Source of the DNA: Mycolicibacterium holsaticum DSM 44478 = JCM 12374
GTDB taxonomy: Bacteria; Actinomycetota; Actinomycetes; Mycobacteriales; Mycobacteriaceae
DNA length: 64,000 bases
Assembly: GCF_019645835.1 (NCBI RefSeq)
Contig: NZ_CP080998.1
Span: 124,001 to 188,000 of the forward strand
Direction of reading: 5' to 3'
The number at the start of each line of letters is the position of its first letter. Position 1 is the first letter of the stretch. The position numbers were made by a program, and so were the translations under genes. The notes below the pieces were generated by a model, which was not told the origin of the DNA, made no database searches, and worked only from the letters and a program-made list of their open reading frames with translations. Positions 24,496-33,540 of this stretch are shown here, piece by piece.

Positions 24496-25098
24496 CTACT
24501 GGGTTCGGCTTCGGCCCTGGCCGTCGCTCTGCTCGAGCAGCCGGTCCAGGCCACGCTGCCAACGGGCGATGCGGCGCCGGTCGCCCAGCACCCGGGTGGT
24601 GACCGTCAGCGCCGCGGCGATGCCGGAGACGCCCAGCCAGATCAGCACGGCCACCGTCACCGCTTCGGCGGCCGCGCGGGTCGTCGTCGCAGGCGCAGGC
24701 ACCTGGTTGCCGTGGTGATCGACCCAGATCTCGACCGGATCACCGATATCGCTCCACGAGTCGGCCGCGACGAGACCGGTGTGCACCGTTCCGTCGACCG
24801 ACCACCGGGCAGGCAGGACGACGGACGCCGACTGCGGGCCGTCGGTGGTGGGTGGGATCGCGGTGATCGTCGCGACCACCCGGGTACTCGCGTCGGCCTG
24901 TTCGCTGTAGACCATCCGCTTGGAATCAAAAAGCGCGGTGCCGACGGCCCCGGCGATCGGCACCGCGATCAGCGAGACCACGACGGCCATGGCCACGACC
25001 AGGGCCTCGATCCTGTCGATCGTCCGCACCAGCGGGCCACCACCTCGCAGCCGCACCAGCAGTGGCCACCGGGGCAGCCCGAGGGTGAAGGTGGTCAC
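24496..25098 (-). CDS. Rv1733c-like two-helix membrane protein
   Basis: The protein has about 200 residues. The start LGLPRWPLLVRLRGGGPLVRTIDRIEALVV and the following membrane helix, then an extracytoplasmic loop (VVATITAIPPT..., VDHHGNQVPAP) and a second helix, reproduce the Rv1733c family. Function is unknown; Rv1733c belongs to the dormancy regulon in M. tuberculosis, but regulation cannot be carried over. The start is uncertain: GTG 25098 fits the family, while an in-frame start at 25158 adds 20 residues. Confidence 0.75.
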   Translation of the reverse strand: MTTFTLGLPRWPLLVRLRGGGPLVRTIDRIEALVVAMAVVVSLIAVPIAGAVGTALFDSKRMVYSEQADASTRVVATITAIPPTTDGPQSASVVLPARWSVDGTVHTGLVAADSWSDIGDPVEIWVDHHGNQVPAPATTTRAAAEAVTVAVLIWLGVSGIAAALTVTTRVLGDRRRIARWQRGLDRLLEQSDGQGRSRTQ

Positions 25099-25275
25099 AT
25101 CATCGTCAGGCCGCCGAACGGCGATCCTGCGCTGATCGTTGCCACCGCGGCGGTGCACCGTGAGCTCCTCTCGGGTCGGCGTTTTCCTCCATGGTCGTCG
25201 CGATCACCGGGGCGCGCTTGCCGCGCTCGGACAACGACGCGCACCTGCGTTGTGGGGCCGCCACAAAAACCCGGG

Positions 25276-27816
25276 CTAGTCGAACCGGCCCGCGTCGAGC
25301 ACCCGCAGCACCGCTGCGCCCGCCTCGTCGGATTCGGCGAGATCGACCTCGGCGGTGAAGCCCCAGTCGTGATCACCCGCCGGATCGTCGAAGATCTGCC
25401 GCACCCGCCACACCTGCGGCGTGCGGTCGATGATCAGCAGCGCCGGTCCGCGGGCGTCGGCGCCGGTGCCGACGTCGTCGTGCTCGTCGAAGTAACCCTC
25501 GCCGACCTGCGCCCAACGATCGGCCGTCCAGCCCGATCCGGTGTCCAGCGCGCCGAGTTCGGCCCAGCGCCGCCGGGCGAACAACTCCACCCGCCGGAAC
25601 AACACGTTGCGCACCATCGCCGTGAACGCGCGTTCGTTGCCGGTGAGCGGACGCGGCCGGGCAGGCACCGCCACCGGCGCGTCGTGCGGTTGCTCGGGGC
25701 TGGTCAGCTGCTCCCACTCGTCGAGCAGGCTCGAATCGACCTGGCGGACAAGCTCGCCGAGCCACTCGACGATGTCGGTCAGCTCCTCGGTTCTGGCGGC
25801 GGCGGGCACCCCGGAGCGCAGCGCCTTGTACGCGTCGGACAGGTAGCGCAACACCGCGCCCTCCGAGCGGGTCAACCCGTAGTCGCTGACGTATTCGCGG
25901 AACGTCATTGCGCGTTCCCACATTTCGCGCGCCACCGACTTCGGTGCCAGCCGGGCGTCGGCGGCCCACGGGTTGCTCTGCAGGTACACCTCGAAGGTGT
26001 GCTCGAGCAACTCCTCCAGCGGCTTGGGGTAGGTGACGTCGTCGAGCAGTTCGATGCGTTCCTCGTACTCGATGCCCTCGGCTTTCATCGCCGCCACCGC
26101 TTCACCGCGGGCCTTGTTCAGCTGCGCGGCCAATATCTGGCGCGGATCCTCCAGCGTCGCCTCGATCACCGAGACCACGTCGAGTGCAAACGTTTCCGAC
26201 GCCGGGTCGAGCACGTCGACGGCGGCCAGCGCAAACGTCGAGAGGGGTTGATACAGCGCGAAGTTCGGCGGCACGTCGACGGTCAGCTGATATCGGCGGC
26301 CGTCTGGTGCTGGTTCCTCGAGCCGTTCCACCACCCCGGCCTGCAGCAGTGACCTGGCGATGCCGACGGCCTCGCGGATGTGCTGCAGTTGGCGTTTACG
26401 CGGCTCGTGGTTATCGGTGAGCAGCCGCCGCATCGCCTCGAACGGGTCACCGGGACGTGCGACCACGTCGAGGATCATCGCGGTCGATACCCGCATGTTG
26501 CTGGTCAGCGGTTCGGGGGTGGCCTCGATCAACCGGTTCATGGTGGCTTCACTCCACGGGACCATGCCCTCGGGTACCTTGCGGCGCACCAACTTTCGGC
26601 GTTTCTTCGGATCGTCGGCGACCTTGGCGAACTGTTTGAGGTTCTCCACCTCGTGGTCGGGCGCCTGCACGACGACGGTGCCCGCGGTGTCGTAGCCGGC
26701 CCGGCCCGCCCGGCCTGCGATCTGGTGGAACTCGCGCGCGTTGAGCAGCCGAGTGCGCACACCGTCGTACTTCGACAGCGCCGAGAACACCACGGTGCGG
26801 ATCGGCACGTTGATCCCGACGCCGAGAGTGTCGGTGCCGCAGATCACCTTGAGCAGGCCGGCCTGCGCCAGCTGTTCGACCAGCCGCCGGTACTTCGGCA
26901 GCATCCCGGCGTGGTGCACGCCGATGCCGTGGCGCACCAGCCGGGACAGCGTCGCACCGAAGGCCGTGGAGAACTGGAACGCGCCGATCAGGTCCCGGAT
27001 CTCGGCCTTCTCCTGCTTGGTGCTGACGTTGACGCTCATCAGCGCCTGCGCGCGTTCCAGCGCCGAGGCCTGGGTGAAGTGCACGATGTAGATCGGCGCC
27101 TGCCGGGTGTCGAGCAGGTCGCCGATCGTCTCGTGCATCGGGGTGGTCGCATACGAATAGAACAGCGGCACGGGACGTTCGGCGTTGGCGACCAGCGCGG
27201 TCGGCCGTCCGGTGCGCCGGGTGAGGTCGTCGCGCAGGAACGTGACGTCGCCCAGCGTCGCCGACATCAGCAGGAACTGCGCCCGTGGCAACTCCAGCAG
27301 CGGCACCTGCCACGCCCACCCCCGGTCGGGGTCGCCGTAGAAGTGGAATTCGTCCATCACGACCAGCCCGATATCGGCGTTCGGGCCTTCGCGCAGCGCG
27401 ATATTGGCCAGCACCTCGGCGGTACAGGTGATGATCGGCGCCTCGGCGTTGACCGCGGCGTCGCCGGTCAGCATGCCGACGTTGGCCGCGCCGAAAACCT
27501 CGCACAGCGCGAAGAACTTCTCGCTGACCAGCGCCTTGATGGGGGCGGTGTAATAACTTCGCCGCCGCGCGGCCAGCGCCGCGTACAACGCACCGGTGGC
27601 CACCAGCGACTTCCCCGAACCGGTCGGGGTCGCCAGGACGACGTTGGCGCCGCTGACCAACTCGATCAGCGCCTCCTCCTGCGCCGGGTACAACACGGTG
27701 CCGTTGGCCTCGGCCCATGCGGCGAACGACGCGAACAACTCGTCGGGATCGGCGCCCTTGGCGCGCAGCGTCGACAGATCGCCCGGATCGTCGAGCAGAC
27801 GGGCCGTGTCGGTCAT
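25276..27816 (-). CDS. DEAD/DEAH-box helicase with C-terminal DUF3516
   Basis: The protein has 846 residues. Helicase motifs appear in order: ATPTGSGKS (motif I), TAPIKALVSEKF (Ia), VVMDEFHFYGD (II, DEFH), LMSATLGD (III), GVHHAGMLPKYR and VICGTDTLGVGINVPIRTVVF (V), and HQIAGRAGRAGYD (VI). It belongs to the Ski2/HelY-like superfamily 2 helicases. The C-terminal half (about 520-846) is the actinobacterial DUF3516 region. It acts in the cytoplasm, probably on RNA. ATG 27816 is chosen; the frame stays open far upstream, but that part has no helicase character and lies antisense to the lipoprotein gene. Confidence 0.88.
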   Translation of the reverse strand: MTDTARLLDDPGDLSTLRAKGADPDELFASFAAWAEANGTVLYPAQEEALIELVSGANVVLATPTGSGKSLVATGALYAALAARRRSYYTAPIKALVSEKFFALCEVFGAANVGMLTGDAAVNAEAPIITCTAEVLANIALREGPNADIGLVVMDEFHFYGDPDRGWAWQVPLLELPRAQFLLMSATLGDVTFLRDDLTRRTGRPTALVANAERPVPLFYSYATTPMHETIGDLLDTRQAPIYIVHFTQASALERAQALMSVNVSTKQEKAEIRDLIGAFQFSTAFGATLSRLVRHGIGVHHAGMLPKYRRLVEQLAQAGLLKVICGTDTLGVGINVPIRTVVFSALSKYDGVRTRLLNAREFHQIAGRAGRAGYDTAGTVVVQAPDHEVENLKQFAKVADDPKKRRKLVRRKVPEGMVPWSEATMNRLIEATPEPLTSNMRVSTAMILDVVARPGDPFEAMRRLLTDNHEPRKRQLQHIREAVGIARSLLQAGVVERLEEPAPDGRRYQLTVDVPPNFALYQPLSTFALAAVDVLDPASETFALDVVSVIEATLEDPRQILAAQLNKARGEAVAAMKAEGIEYEERIELLDDVTYPKPLEELLEHTFEVYLQSNPWAADARLAPKSVAREMWERAMTFREYVSDYGLTRSEGAVLRYLSDAYKALRSGVPAAARTEELTDIVEWLGELVRQVDSSLLDEWEQLTSPEQPHDAPVAVPARPRPLTGNERAFTAMVRNVLFRRVELFARRRWAELGALDTGSGWTADRWAQVGEGYFDEHDDVGTGADARGPALLIIDRTPQVWRVRQIFDDPAGDHDWGFTAEVDLAESDEAGAAVLRVLDAGRFD

Positions 27817-27918
27817 CGCATCACCAACCGCCTCTCGCTGCTCGTTGCCGCCACCCCTGAGCATGCCCTGCCGTATCGAACGGGTTTGAGCGGCATCGCG
27901 GCTGGAAAAGGGTGGGGC

Positions 27919-28476
27919 ATGTCCAAGCCACGAACCGCGGCGTCGATGCTCGCGCTCAGCGCGCTCCTTCTGACCGGTTGCTCGGCGTTCACGAACAAGG
28001 CGGCCACCGGTTCTGCCACGTCGACCACCCAGAGTGCGCTGGCCGCACCCAGGACCGATGCGGTGACCCCGGCGCCCGTGCCGCCGCCGGCGACCACCGG
28101 CGTCCTGCCCACCCGGGAGGTGTCGTTGACGATCGACGACCGAGGCGACCTGGGTGAAATCGTGGTCGACAGCACCGGACACGCCCTCTACGCCTTTTCG
28201 GCGGACCAGCCCGATGAGCCCACCTGCTATGACGCCTGCGCCGACACCTGGCTGCCGCTGCTGGCCAGCGGTGCGCCTGCCGGCACCATCGGCATCGACG
28301 TGGCGTCGGTGCACAGCGTGCCGCGCAGCGACGGCGGGAACCAGGTGACCTACAAGGGGACACCTCTGTACCGGTACGCAGGCGACACCGGGGACCGGGT
28401 CGCCAACGGGCAGGGCCTGGACATGTTCGGTGGTGAATGGCACGTGCTGAGAAAGGACGGCCGACCGCTGGCCTGA
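27919..28476 (+). CDS. Lipoprotein with COG4315 secreted repeats
   Basis: The protein has 185 residues. Lipobox LLLTGC places the lipidated Cys at 21. A Pro/Thr-rich linker (about 22-65) leads to two copies of the secreted-repeat motif: DSTGHALYAFSADQPDEPTCYDACADTWLPLLASG and YKGTPLYRYAGDTGDRVANGQG...WHVLR. Such proteins are cell-envelope lipoproteins of unknown function. It is divergent from the helicase gene. Confidence 0.85.
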   Translation: MSKPRTAASMLALSALLLTGCSAFTNKAATGSATSTTQSALAAPRTDAVTPAPVPPPATTGVLPTREVSLTIDDRGDLGEIVVDSTGHALYAFSADQPDEPTCYDACADTWLPLLASGAPAGTIGIDVASVHSVPRSDGGNQVTYKGTPLYRYAGDTGDRVANGQGLDMFGGEWHVLRKDGRPLA

Positions 28477-28535
28477 GGAATAGCCTCGAACAGACGGGCG
28501 TTGCTCGCGCCTGACGACGGCAGTTAGGTGCGCGC

Positions 28536-29366
28536 ATGGAATTCGGGATCTCCACCTTCGTCAACGACGACACCAGCGACCCGGTATCGCTGGCACGGGC
28601 CATCGAAGAGCGCGGCCTGCACGCGCTGGCGATCGCCGAGCACACCCACATCCCGGCGAGCCGCGAGTCGGCCTACCCCGGTGGCGGTGAGCTGCCCAGC
28701 GTCTACTACCGCACGCTGGACCCGTTCGTCACGCTCGCCGCCGCGGCGGCCGTCACCTCCAAGATCGAGCTGATCACCGGTATCGCCCTGCTCATCCAGC
28801 GCGACCCGATCATCACGGCCAAGGAGGCCGCCAGCATCGACCTGATCTCGGGCGGACGGTTCGGGTTCGGGGTCGGCGCCGGATGGAACATCGAGGAGTT
28901 GCGCCACCACGGCACTGATCCGAAAACGCGCGGCGCGCTGCTCGACGAACGCATCGAAGCCATCAAGGCGCTGTGGACCACCGAACCCGCCGAATACCAC
29001 GGCCGCTACGTCGACTTCGACGCGTCCTATCTGCGTCCCAAGCCCGTGCAGAAACCGCACCCGCCGATCTTCATCGGCGGCGACTCCGACGCCACCGTCA
29101 AGCGCGTCATCCGGCACCAGGCCGGTTGGATGTCCAACCCGCTGCCGGTCGAGCGGCTGACCAAGCGCATCGATCAGATGCGTGCGGGGGCCAGCCACGA
29201 CGTCCCGCTCACCACGTTCGGCACGCCGATCGACCCGGATTACTGGCAGGCGCTGGAGGATCTCGGCTACCGGCAGGCCAACCTGCTGCTGCCGACCAAG
29301 CCGCTGGACGCATCGCTTCGGCTGCTCGACGAGTACGCCGAGGCAGTCGCCAAGTACCGCGGCTGA
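28536..29366 (+). CDS. LLM-class F420-dependent oxidoreductase
   Basis: The protein has 276 residues and a luciferase-like TIM barrel: EHTHIPASRE, LITGIALLIQRDPIITAKEAASIDLISGGRFGFGVGAGWNIEELRHHG and PPIFIGGDSD. Mycobacterial members usually use F420 as cofactor. It begins 60 bases after the lipoprotein gene and is followed by two acyl-CoA dehydrogenase genes, so a role in oxidising a hydroxy or lipid intermediate is possible. The substrate is not identifiable. Confidence 0.88.
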   Translation: MEFGISTFVNDDTSDPVSLARAIEERGLHALAIAEHTHIPASRESAYPGGGELPSVYYRTLDPFVTLAAAAAVTSKIELITGIALLIQRDPIITAKEAASIDLISGGRFGFGVGAGWNIEELRHHGTDPKTRGALLDERIEAIKALWTTEPAEYHGRYVDFDASYLRPKPVQKPHPPIFIGGDSDATVKRVIRHQAGWMSNPLPVERLTKRIDQMRAGASHDVPLTTFGTPIDPDYWQALEDLGYRQANLLLPTKPLDASLRLLDEYAEAVAKYRG

Positions 29367-29428
29367 CTCCGGCGAGCAAGGGGTATCCCCGTGCTCGTCG
29401 ACGGGTGTCGAGTTCCTATTGTGGCGGG

Positions 29429-30625
29429 ATGAGCAATGACGCTGATGCCGAGCGGGTCGCCGAACGGGCCCGCGGGGTCGTCGCCGACCACGACCCGAAA
29501 ACGGTGCCGATCCCGGAGTTCCTCGGTGCCTGCTACGACGCCGGCCTGTCGTGGGTGCACTTCCCCGAAGGCCTCGGCGGGCTCGGGGTGTCGCGCGGTC
29601 TGCAGGCCGTCGCCGACCGGATCCTGCAGGGTGCCGGCGGGCCGGTGCCGCTCGGGCTGAACCCGATGGGCTACGGCATGGCGGCGCCGACGATCCGCGA
29701 GCACGCCCAGACCGACGACGTGAAGCGGCAATGGCTGCGGCCGCTGGCCACCACCGAGGACCTGTGGTGCCAGCTGTTCTCCGAGCCCGGCGCCGGGTCG
29801 GACCTGGCCGGGCTGGCCACCTCGGCGGTGCTCGACGGAAACGAATGGGTGATCAACGGCCAGAAGGTCTGGACCAGCCTCGCGCACCGCGCACGCTGGG
29901 GGCTGCTGCTGGCACGCACCAACCCCGACGTGCCCAAGCACAAGGGCCTGACCTACTTCGTCGTCGACATGCACGGCCCGGGTGTGGAAACCCGGCCGCT
30001 GCGCCAGATGACCGGGCAGGCCGAGTTCAACGAGGTGTATTTCTCCGACGCCCGGATCCCCGACAAGCACCGGCTCGGTGAGGTCGGCAACGGCTGGAAC
30101 GTCGCGATGACCACGCTGATGAACGAGCGCACCGCGCTGGGCGGAAGCGGCAGCAGGCGCGGTGCGGGCACCATCTCCGACGCCACCGGGCTGTGGGCGT
30201 CGCGGCCCGAGCGGCACACCCCGGTGCTGCGTGACCGGCTGACGCAGCTGTGGCTGCGCTCGGAGGCGCAGCGGCTCACCTCGGAACGCTCACGCGCCAC
30301 GGCAACGGTCGGCGGTCCCGGTCCGGAGGGTTCGATCGGCAAGCTGGTCGGCGCCGAGCTCAACCAGGACATCTACCAGTGGTGTATGGACTTCCTCGGG
30401 CCCGAAGGGCTGCTGTACCACGGCTACGGGCAGGGCGCAGGCACCCGCGACGGGGATGACTGGCAGGGACCCATTCAGCAGCGGTTCCTGCGCAGCCGTG
30501 CCAACACCATCGAAGGCGGTACATCCGAAGTGATGCGCAACATCCTCGGCGAGCGGATCCTCGGGTTGCCCGGTGATCTGCGCGCCGATGCGGGTATGCC
30601 GTGGAAGGAGATTCCCCGTGGCTGA
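29429..30625 (+). CDS. Acyl-CoA dehydrogenase (GTSEVMRN-type subunit)
   Basis: The protein has 398 residues: LFSEPGAGSDLAGLATSAV, WVINGQKVWTS and TIEGGTSEVMRNILGERILGLPGDL. It is the same type as the subunit at 22092. Its stop lies inside the start region of the next gene (8-base overlap), so the pair is coupled and probably forms a heteromeric FadE enzyme. ATG 29429 is preceded by a weak GTGGCGGG; an earlier in-frame start would lie in the LLM gene. Confidence 0.9.
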   Translation: MSNDADAERVAERARGVVADHDPKTVPIPEFLGACYDAGLSWVHFPEGLGGLGVSRGLQAVADRILQGAGGPVPLGLNPMGYGMAAPTIREHAQTDDVKRQWLRPLATTEDLWCQLFSEPGAGSDLAGLATSAVLDGNEWVINGQKVWTSLAHRARWGLLLARTNPDVPKHKGLTYFVVDMHGPGVETRPLRQMTGQAEFNEVYFSDARIPDKHRLGEVGNGWNVAMTTLMNERTALGGSGSRRGAGTISDATGLWASRPERHTPVLRDRLTQLWLRSEAQRLTSERSRATATVGGPGPEGSIGKLVGAELNQDIYQWCMDFLGPEGLLYHGYGQGAGTRDGDDWQGPIQQRFLRSRANTIEGGTSEVMRNILGERILGLPGDLRADAGMPWKEIPRG

Positions 30626-31781
30626 GCAGGCTGAATACCGGTTCACCGACGAACAGAACCAATTGCGGGCTGCGGTAAGGAAGTTCAGCGCCGAGCACTT
30701 CTCCGAGGAGAAGGTCCGTGAGCTGATGGAGGCCGACGCGCCGTATGACCCCAAGGTGTGGGCGCGTCTCGGCGGCGAACTCGGTGTCCTGGGTCTGTCG
30801 GTGCCCGAGGCCGACGGCGGTGTCGGCGGCACCCTGATCGATCAGGCCGTGGCGATCGAGGAACTCGGCGCACGGTTGGCGTGCGGACCGCTGTTCGGCA
30901 CGGTCTACCTCGCCATTCCGGCGTTGGTGGCCGCGGGCGCCGGCGCCGCGCGCGACGAAATGCTGGGCGAGCTCATGGCGGGCACCCGCACCGCGGCGGT
31001 CGCGGTCGCCGATCAGGCCGGGGTCTTCGACCCGGCCGCGGTGACGGTGACCGCAGCCGCAGACACCTTGTCGGGCACCGTGACTCAGGTGGTCGACGCC
31101 GGGATCGCCGACGTGCTGCTGGTCGCCGCGCGTGGATCCGACGGTGTCGCTCTGTACGCCGTGGACACCACCGCGACCGGCGTGCAGCGCACCGCGCTGG
31201 CCACCCTTGACCTCACCCGGTCCGCGGCAAACGTCACGCTCACCGACGCGCCCGCCCGGGTGATCGCCGGCCCCGACGAGACCACCCGGGTGCTCAACCA
31301 CGCGCTGCAGGTGGGAGCGGCATTGCTCGGCGTCGAACAAGTCGGCGCCGCCCAGCATCTGCTCGACCTGTCCGTCGAGTACGCGAAGTCGCGGCTGCAG
31401 TTCGGCAGGCCGATCGGATCCTTTCAGGCCGTCAAGCACCGCCTGGCCAACCTGCTCGTCGACGTCGAACATGCGAGATCGGCTGCCTATCATGCGATCT
31501 GGGCGCTGGCCGACGGATCCGACGACCCGGCGCTCGCGACGAGTATCGCCCAGGCGGTGTGTTCGTCCGCGCTGACGCATGTCGCCACCGACACCATCCA
31601 GGTGCACGGCGGCATCGGGTTCACCTGGGAGCACCAGGCGCACCTGTATTACAAGCGGGCCACCACCGACGCCGTGCTGCTGGGCAGCGCCGAGCAGCAC
31701 CGGGATCGGGTCGCCGCGATGGTGCTGGACAACGCCGAAACCGAACGGACACCGCGGGTCGCCGACGGTCTCACCGGCTGA
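30618..31781 (+). CDS. Acyl-CoA dehydrogenase (partner subunit)
   Basis: The protein has 387 residues. It includes QFGRPIGSFQAVKHRLANLLVD and IQVHGGIGFTWEHQAHLYYKRA, the region with the Glu used for catalysis in the family. It parallels the protein encoded at 23281. GTG 30618 follows GGAAGGAG and overlaps the previous gene by 8 bases. Confidence 0.9.
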   Translation: MAEQAEYRFTDEQNQLRAAVRKFSAEHFSEEKVRELMEADAPYDPKVWARLGGELGVLGLSVPEADGGVGGTLIDQAVAIEELGARLACGPLFGTVYLAIPALVAAGAGAARDEMLGELMAGTRTAAVAVADQAGVFDPAAVTVTAAADTLSGTVTQVVDAGIADVLLVAARGSDGVALYAVDTTATGVQRTALATLDLTRSAANVTLTDAPARVIAGPDETTRVLNHALQVGAALLGVEQVGAAQHLLDLSVEYAKSRLQFGRPIGSFQAVKHRLANLLVDVEHARSAAYHAIWALADGSDDPALATSIAQAVCSSALTHVATDTIQVHGGIGFTWEHQAHLYYKRATTDAVLLGSAEQHRDRVAAMVLDNAETERTPRVADGLTG

Positions 31782-31835
31782 GAGGCGTTCGTCACCCGAT
31801 TGTTCTGCGCCCGGGATGATCCGTACGGTCGGGGC

Positions 31836-32777
31836 ATGGACGTTTACGCCCTGGCTTTCGAATGGACGGAGACAAACCGGCACTGGCTCATCGAGGTGCC
31901 TGTACGAATCGCGGTGTACCTGGGGGTTGCCTTGTTCGTGCGGTACCTGCTGCACCGCATGATCGATCGGGCCACCGGCCGGCGCCGCAAGAAGCGCGAT
32001 GAGAAGGCCCAAGCCCAGGCGAAGCCGCCGATCATCCGGCATCTTCGCGACCGCGTGCCGAAGACGGCCAGCGGCCCGCAGGTAGCCGAACGGCGGCTGC
32101 AGCGCGCCAAGACCATCGGCTCGGTGCTCAAGTCGATCGTGTCGATCGTGCTGCTCACCTGGGTCATCCTGGCGATCCTCAGCGTTGTCGGGGTGAACAT
32201 CGCGCCGTTCATCGCCTCTGCGGGCGTGGTCGGCATCGCCATCGGCTTCGGCGCGCAGAACCTGGTGCGCGATTTCGTGACCGGCGTGTTCATGCTGCTC
32301 GAGGATCAGTACGGGGTCGGCGACATCGTGGACCTCGGCGAGGTGATCGGCGAGGTGCAAAGCGTCGGGTTGCGGATCACCACGCTGCGCGACATCGACG
32401 GCACGCTGTGGTACGTCCGGAACGGCGAGATCCTGCGGGTCGGCAACATGAGCCAGGAGTACGCCGTGGCGCGGATCGAGTTGCCGGTCGCGTTGACCGC
32501 CGACGTGGCGAAGGCCGAGCAGGTCGCGCTCGACGCGACCAAGGCGGCCATCGCCGAACCGCCGATGGCCGACAAGGTGCTCGGCGAACCCGAAATGCTC
32601 GGAGTGCAGGAACTCTCACCGGACCTGCTGACCTTGCGGATGACCGTGAAGACGCGGCCCAACGCCCAATGGTCGGTGCAGCGCAAACTGCGCGGGGAGA
32701 TCCTGCGCGCCTACGACGAGAACGGCATCGACCTGCCGTATCCGCGCGGACGCATCCACGCCGTGGTCGGACGTTGA
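31836..32777 (+). CDS. Small-conductance mechanosensitive channel (MscS family)
   Basis: The protein has 313 residues. Two membrane helices (about 22-40 and 95-120) precede the pore-lining helix, which reads ASAGVVGIAIGFGAQNLVRDFVTGVFMLLEDQYGVGD, the MscS signature. A beta domain with VRNGEILRVGNMSQ and a C-terminal alpha/beta domain follow. It opens under membrane tension to release solutes on osmotic downshift. A Lys/Arg/Gln-rich loop sits between the first two helices. Confidence 0.92.
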   Translation: MDVYALAFEWTETNRHWLIEVPVRIAVYLGVALFVRYLLHRMIDRATGRRRKKRDEKAQAQAKPPIIRHLRDRVPKTASGPQVAERRLQRAKTIGSVLKSIVSIVLLTWVILAILSVVGVNIAPFIASAGVVGIAIGFGAQNLVRDFVTGVFMLLEDQYGVGDIVDLGEVIGEVQSVGLRITTLRDIDGTLWYVRNGEILRVGNMSQEYAVARIELPVALTADVAKAEQVALDATKAAIAEPPMADKVLGEPEMLGVQELSPDLLTLRMTVKTRPNAQWSVQRKLRGEILRAYDENGIDLPYPRGRIHAVVGR

Positions 32778-32786
32778 CGGGCGGCC

Positions 32787-33437
32787 CTACTCCGGCCAGT
32801 TGTTCTCCAGGATGACGTCGACGAAGTTGTCGCGTTGGAACGACGGGTCGTAGCGCTGCAGCACGTCGGCGTTGACGGTGCCGAAGGTGCTGCGCGGCCG
32901 ATGCGCCATACCGTCGGTGAACGCCTGCAGGATCCGGCGTTTGAAGTCCGGGCGCGGGTGCGCGGCGGTCACGTCCGTCAGCTGTTGTGCGGATAGTTCG
33001 TCGCGCCCGAAACCCAGCACGTCGGTCTCGACGCCTGCGGTGACCAACGCGATCTCGGGATCGAGGAACTCCGGTATACCCGGCGTGGTGTGCAGCGCGA
33101 TGGCCAGCCACACTTTGCGGGCGTCCTGGGCGGCTATTCCGTGCTCCAGCAGGAAGTCTCGCGCAGCGTTGGCGCCGTCGACCTCGAATCGCCCGTGCGA
33201 CGTGCGGTAGCGCTGGGTGAGCCCGATGTCGTGGAACATCGCGCCCACATAGAGCAACTCGAGGTCGGGTTGCAAGCCGAGCCGGCGACCGTGCAACGCA
33301 CCGAACAAGAACACCCGCCGGGAATGGTTGAACAGCAACTCGTCCTCGACGGATGCGATCATCTCGGTGGCGTCTCGCACCAGCGGGGTGTCCGGTATCG
33401 CCACTCCGGCAATTGTTTCTGTCGATTCGGTGTTCAT
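32787..33437 (-). CDS. HD-domain hydrolase (cyanamide hydratase-like)
   Basis: The protein has 216 residues. The metal site is spread over FNHSRRVFLFGAL, AMFHDIGLT (HD pair) and IALHTTPGIP. The SRRVFLFG...MFHDIGL pattern resembles cyanamide hydratase-type HD proteins. ATG 33437 follows AAGGGAG. A motif (GCCACGTTTCCCACA) 66 bases upstream also occurs before the SDR at 34626. The GlxA-type regulator encoded in between is the likely controller. Confidence 0.8.
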   Translation of the reverse strand: MNTESTETIAGVAIPDTPLVRDATEMIASVEDELLFNHSRRVFLFGALHGRRLGLQPDLELLYVGAMFHDIGLTQRYRTSHGRFEVDGANAARDFLLEHGIAAQDARKVWLAIALHTTPGIPEFLDPEIALVTAGVETDVLGFGRDELSAQQLTDVTAAHPRPDFKRRILQAFTDGMAHRPRSTFGTVNADVLQRYDPSFQRDNFVDVILENNWPE

Positions 33438-33502
33438 CGGCTGTCTCCCTTCGTCAGTGGCCAGTGTGCGGCCGCGGCGGGCGGGGTGAGAGCGGCTGAT
33501 GT

Positions 33503-33527
33503 GCCACGTTTCCCACAAGAAGCGACA
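33503..33527. promoter_or_regulatory. Shared motif upstream of the HD gene
   Basis: GCCACGTTTCCCACA followed by AGAAGCGACA matches the minus strand at 34508-34533 at 20 of 25 positions. It lies 66 bases before the HD gene start on the strand opposite to that gene. Confidence 0.55.
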
Positions 33528-33540
33528 TCGGCGCCAACCC

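Noticed and set aside
26380..27918. Long plus-strand frame upstream of the lipoprotein
   Set aside because: It is antisense to the helicase gene and rich in His, Gln and Arg, as expected for a shadow frame.
28365..28384. CTGTACCGGTACGCAG as a fifth island operator
   Set aside because: It lies inside the lipoprotein coding sequence and matches only part of each arm.
27817..28443. N-terminal extension of the helicase
   Set aside because: The minus-strand frame stays open for about 200 codons upstream, but it lacks helicase-like sequence and is antisense to the lipoprotein gene.
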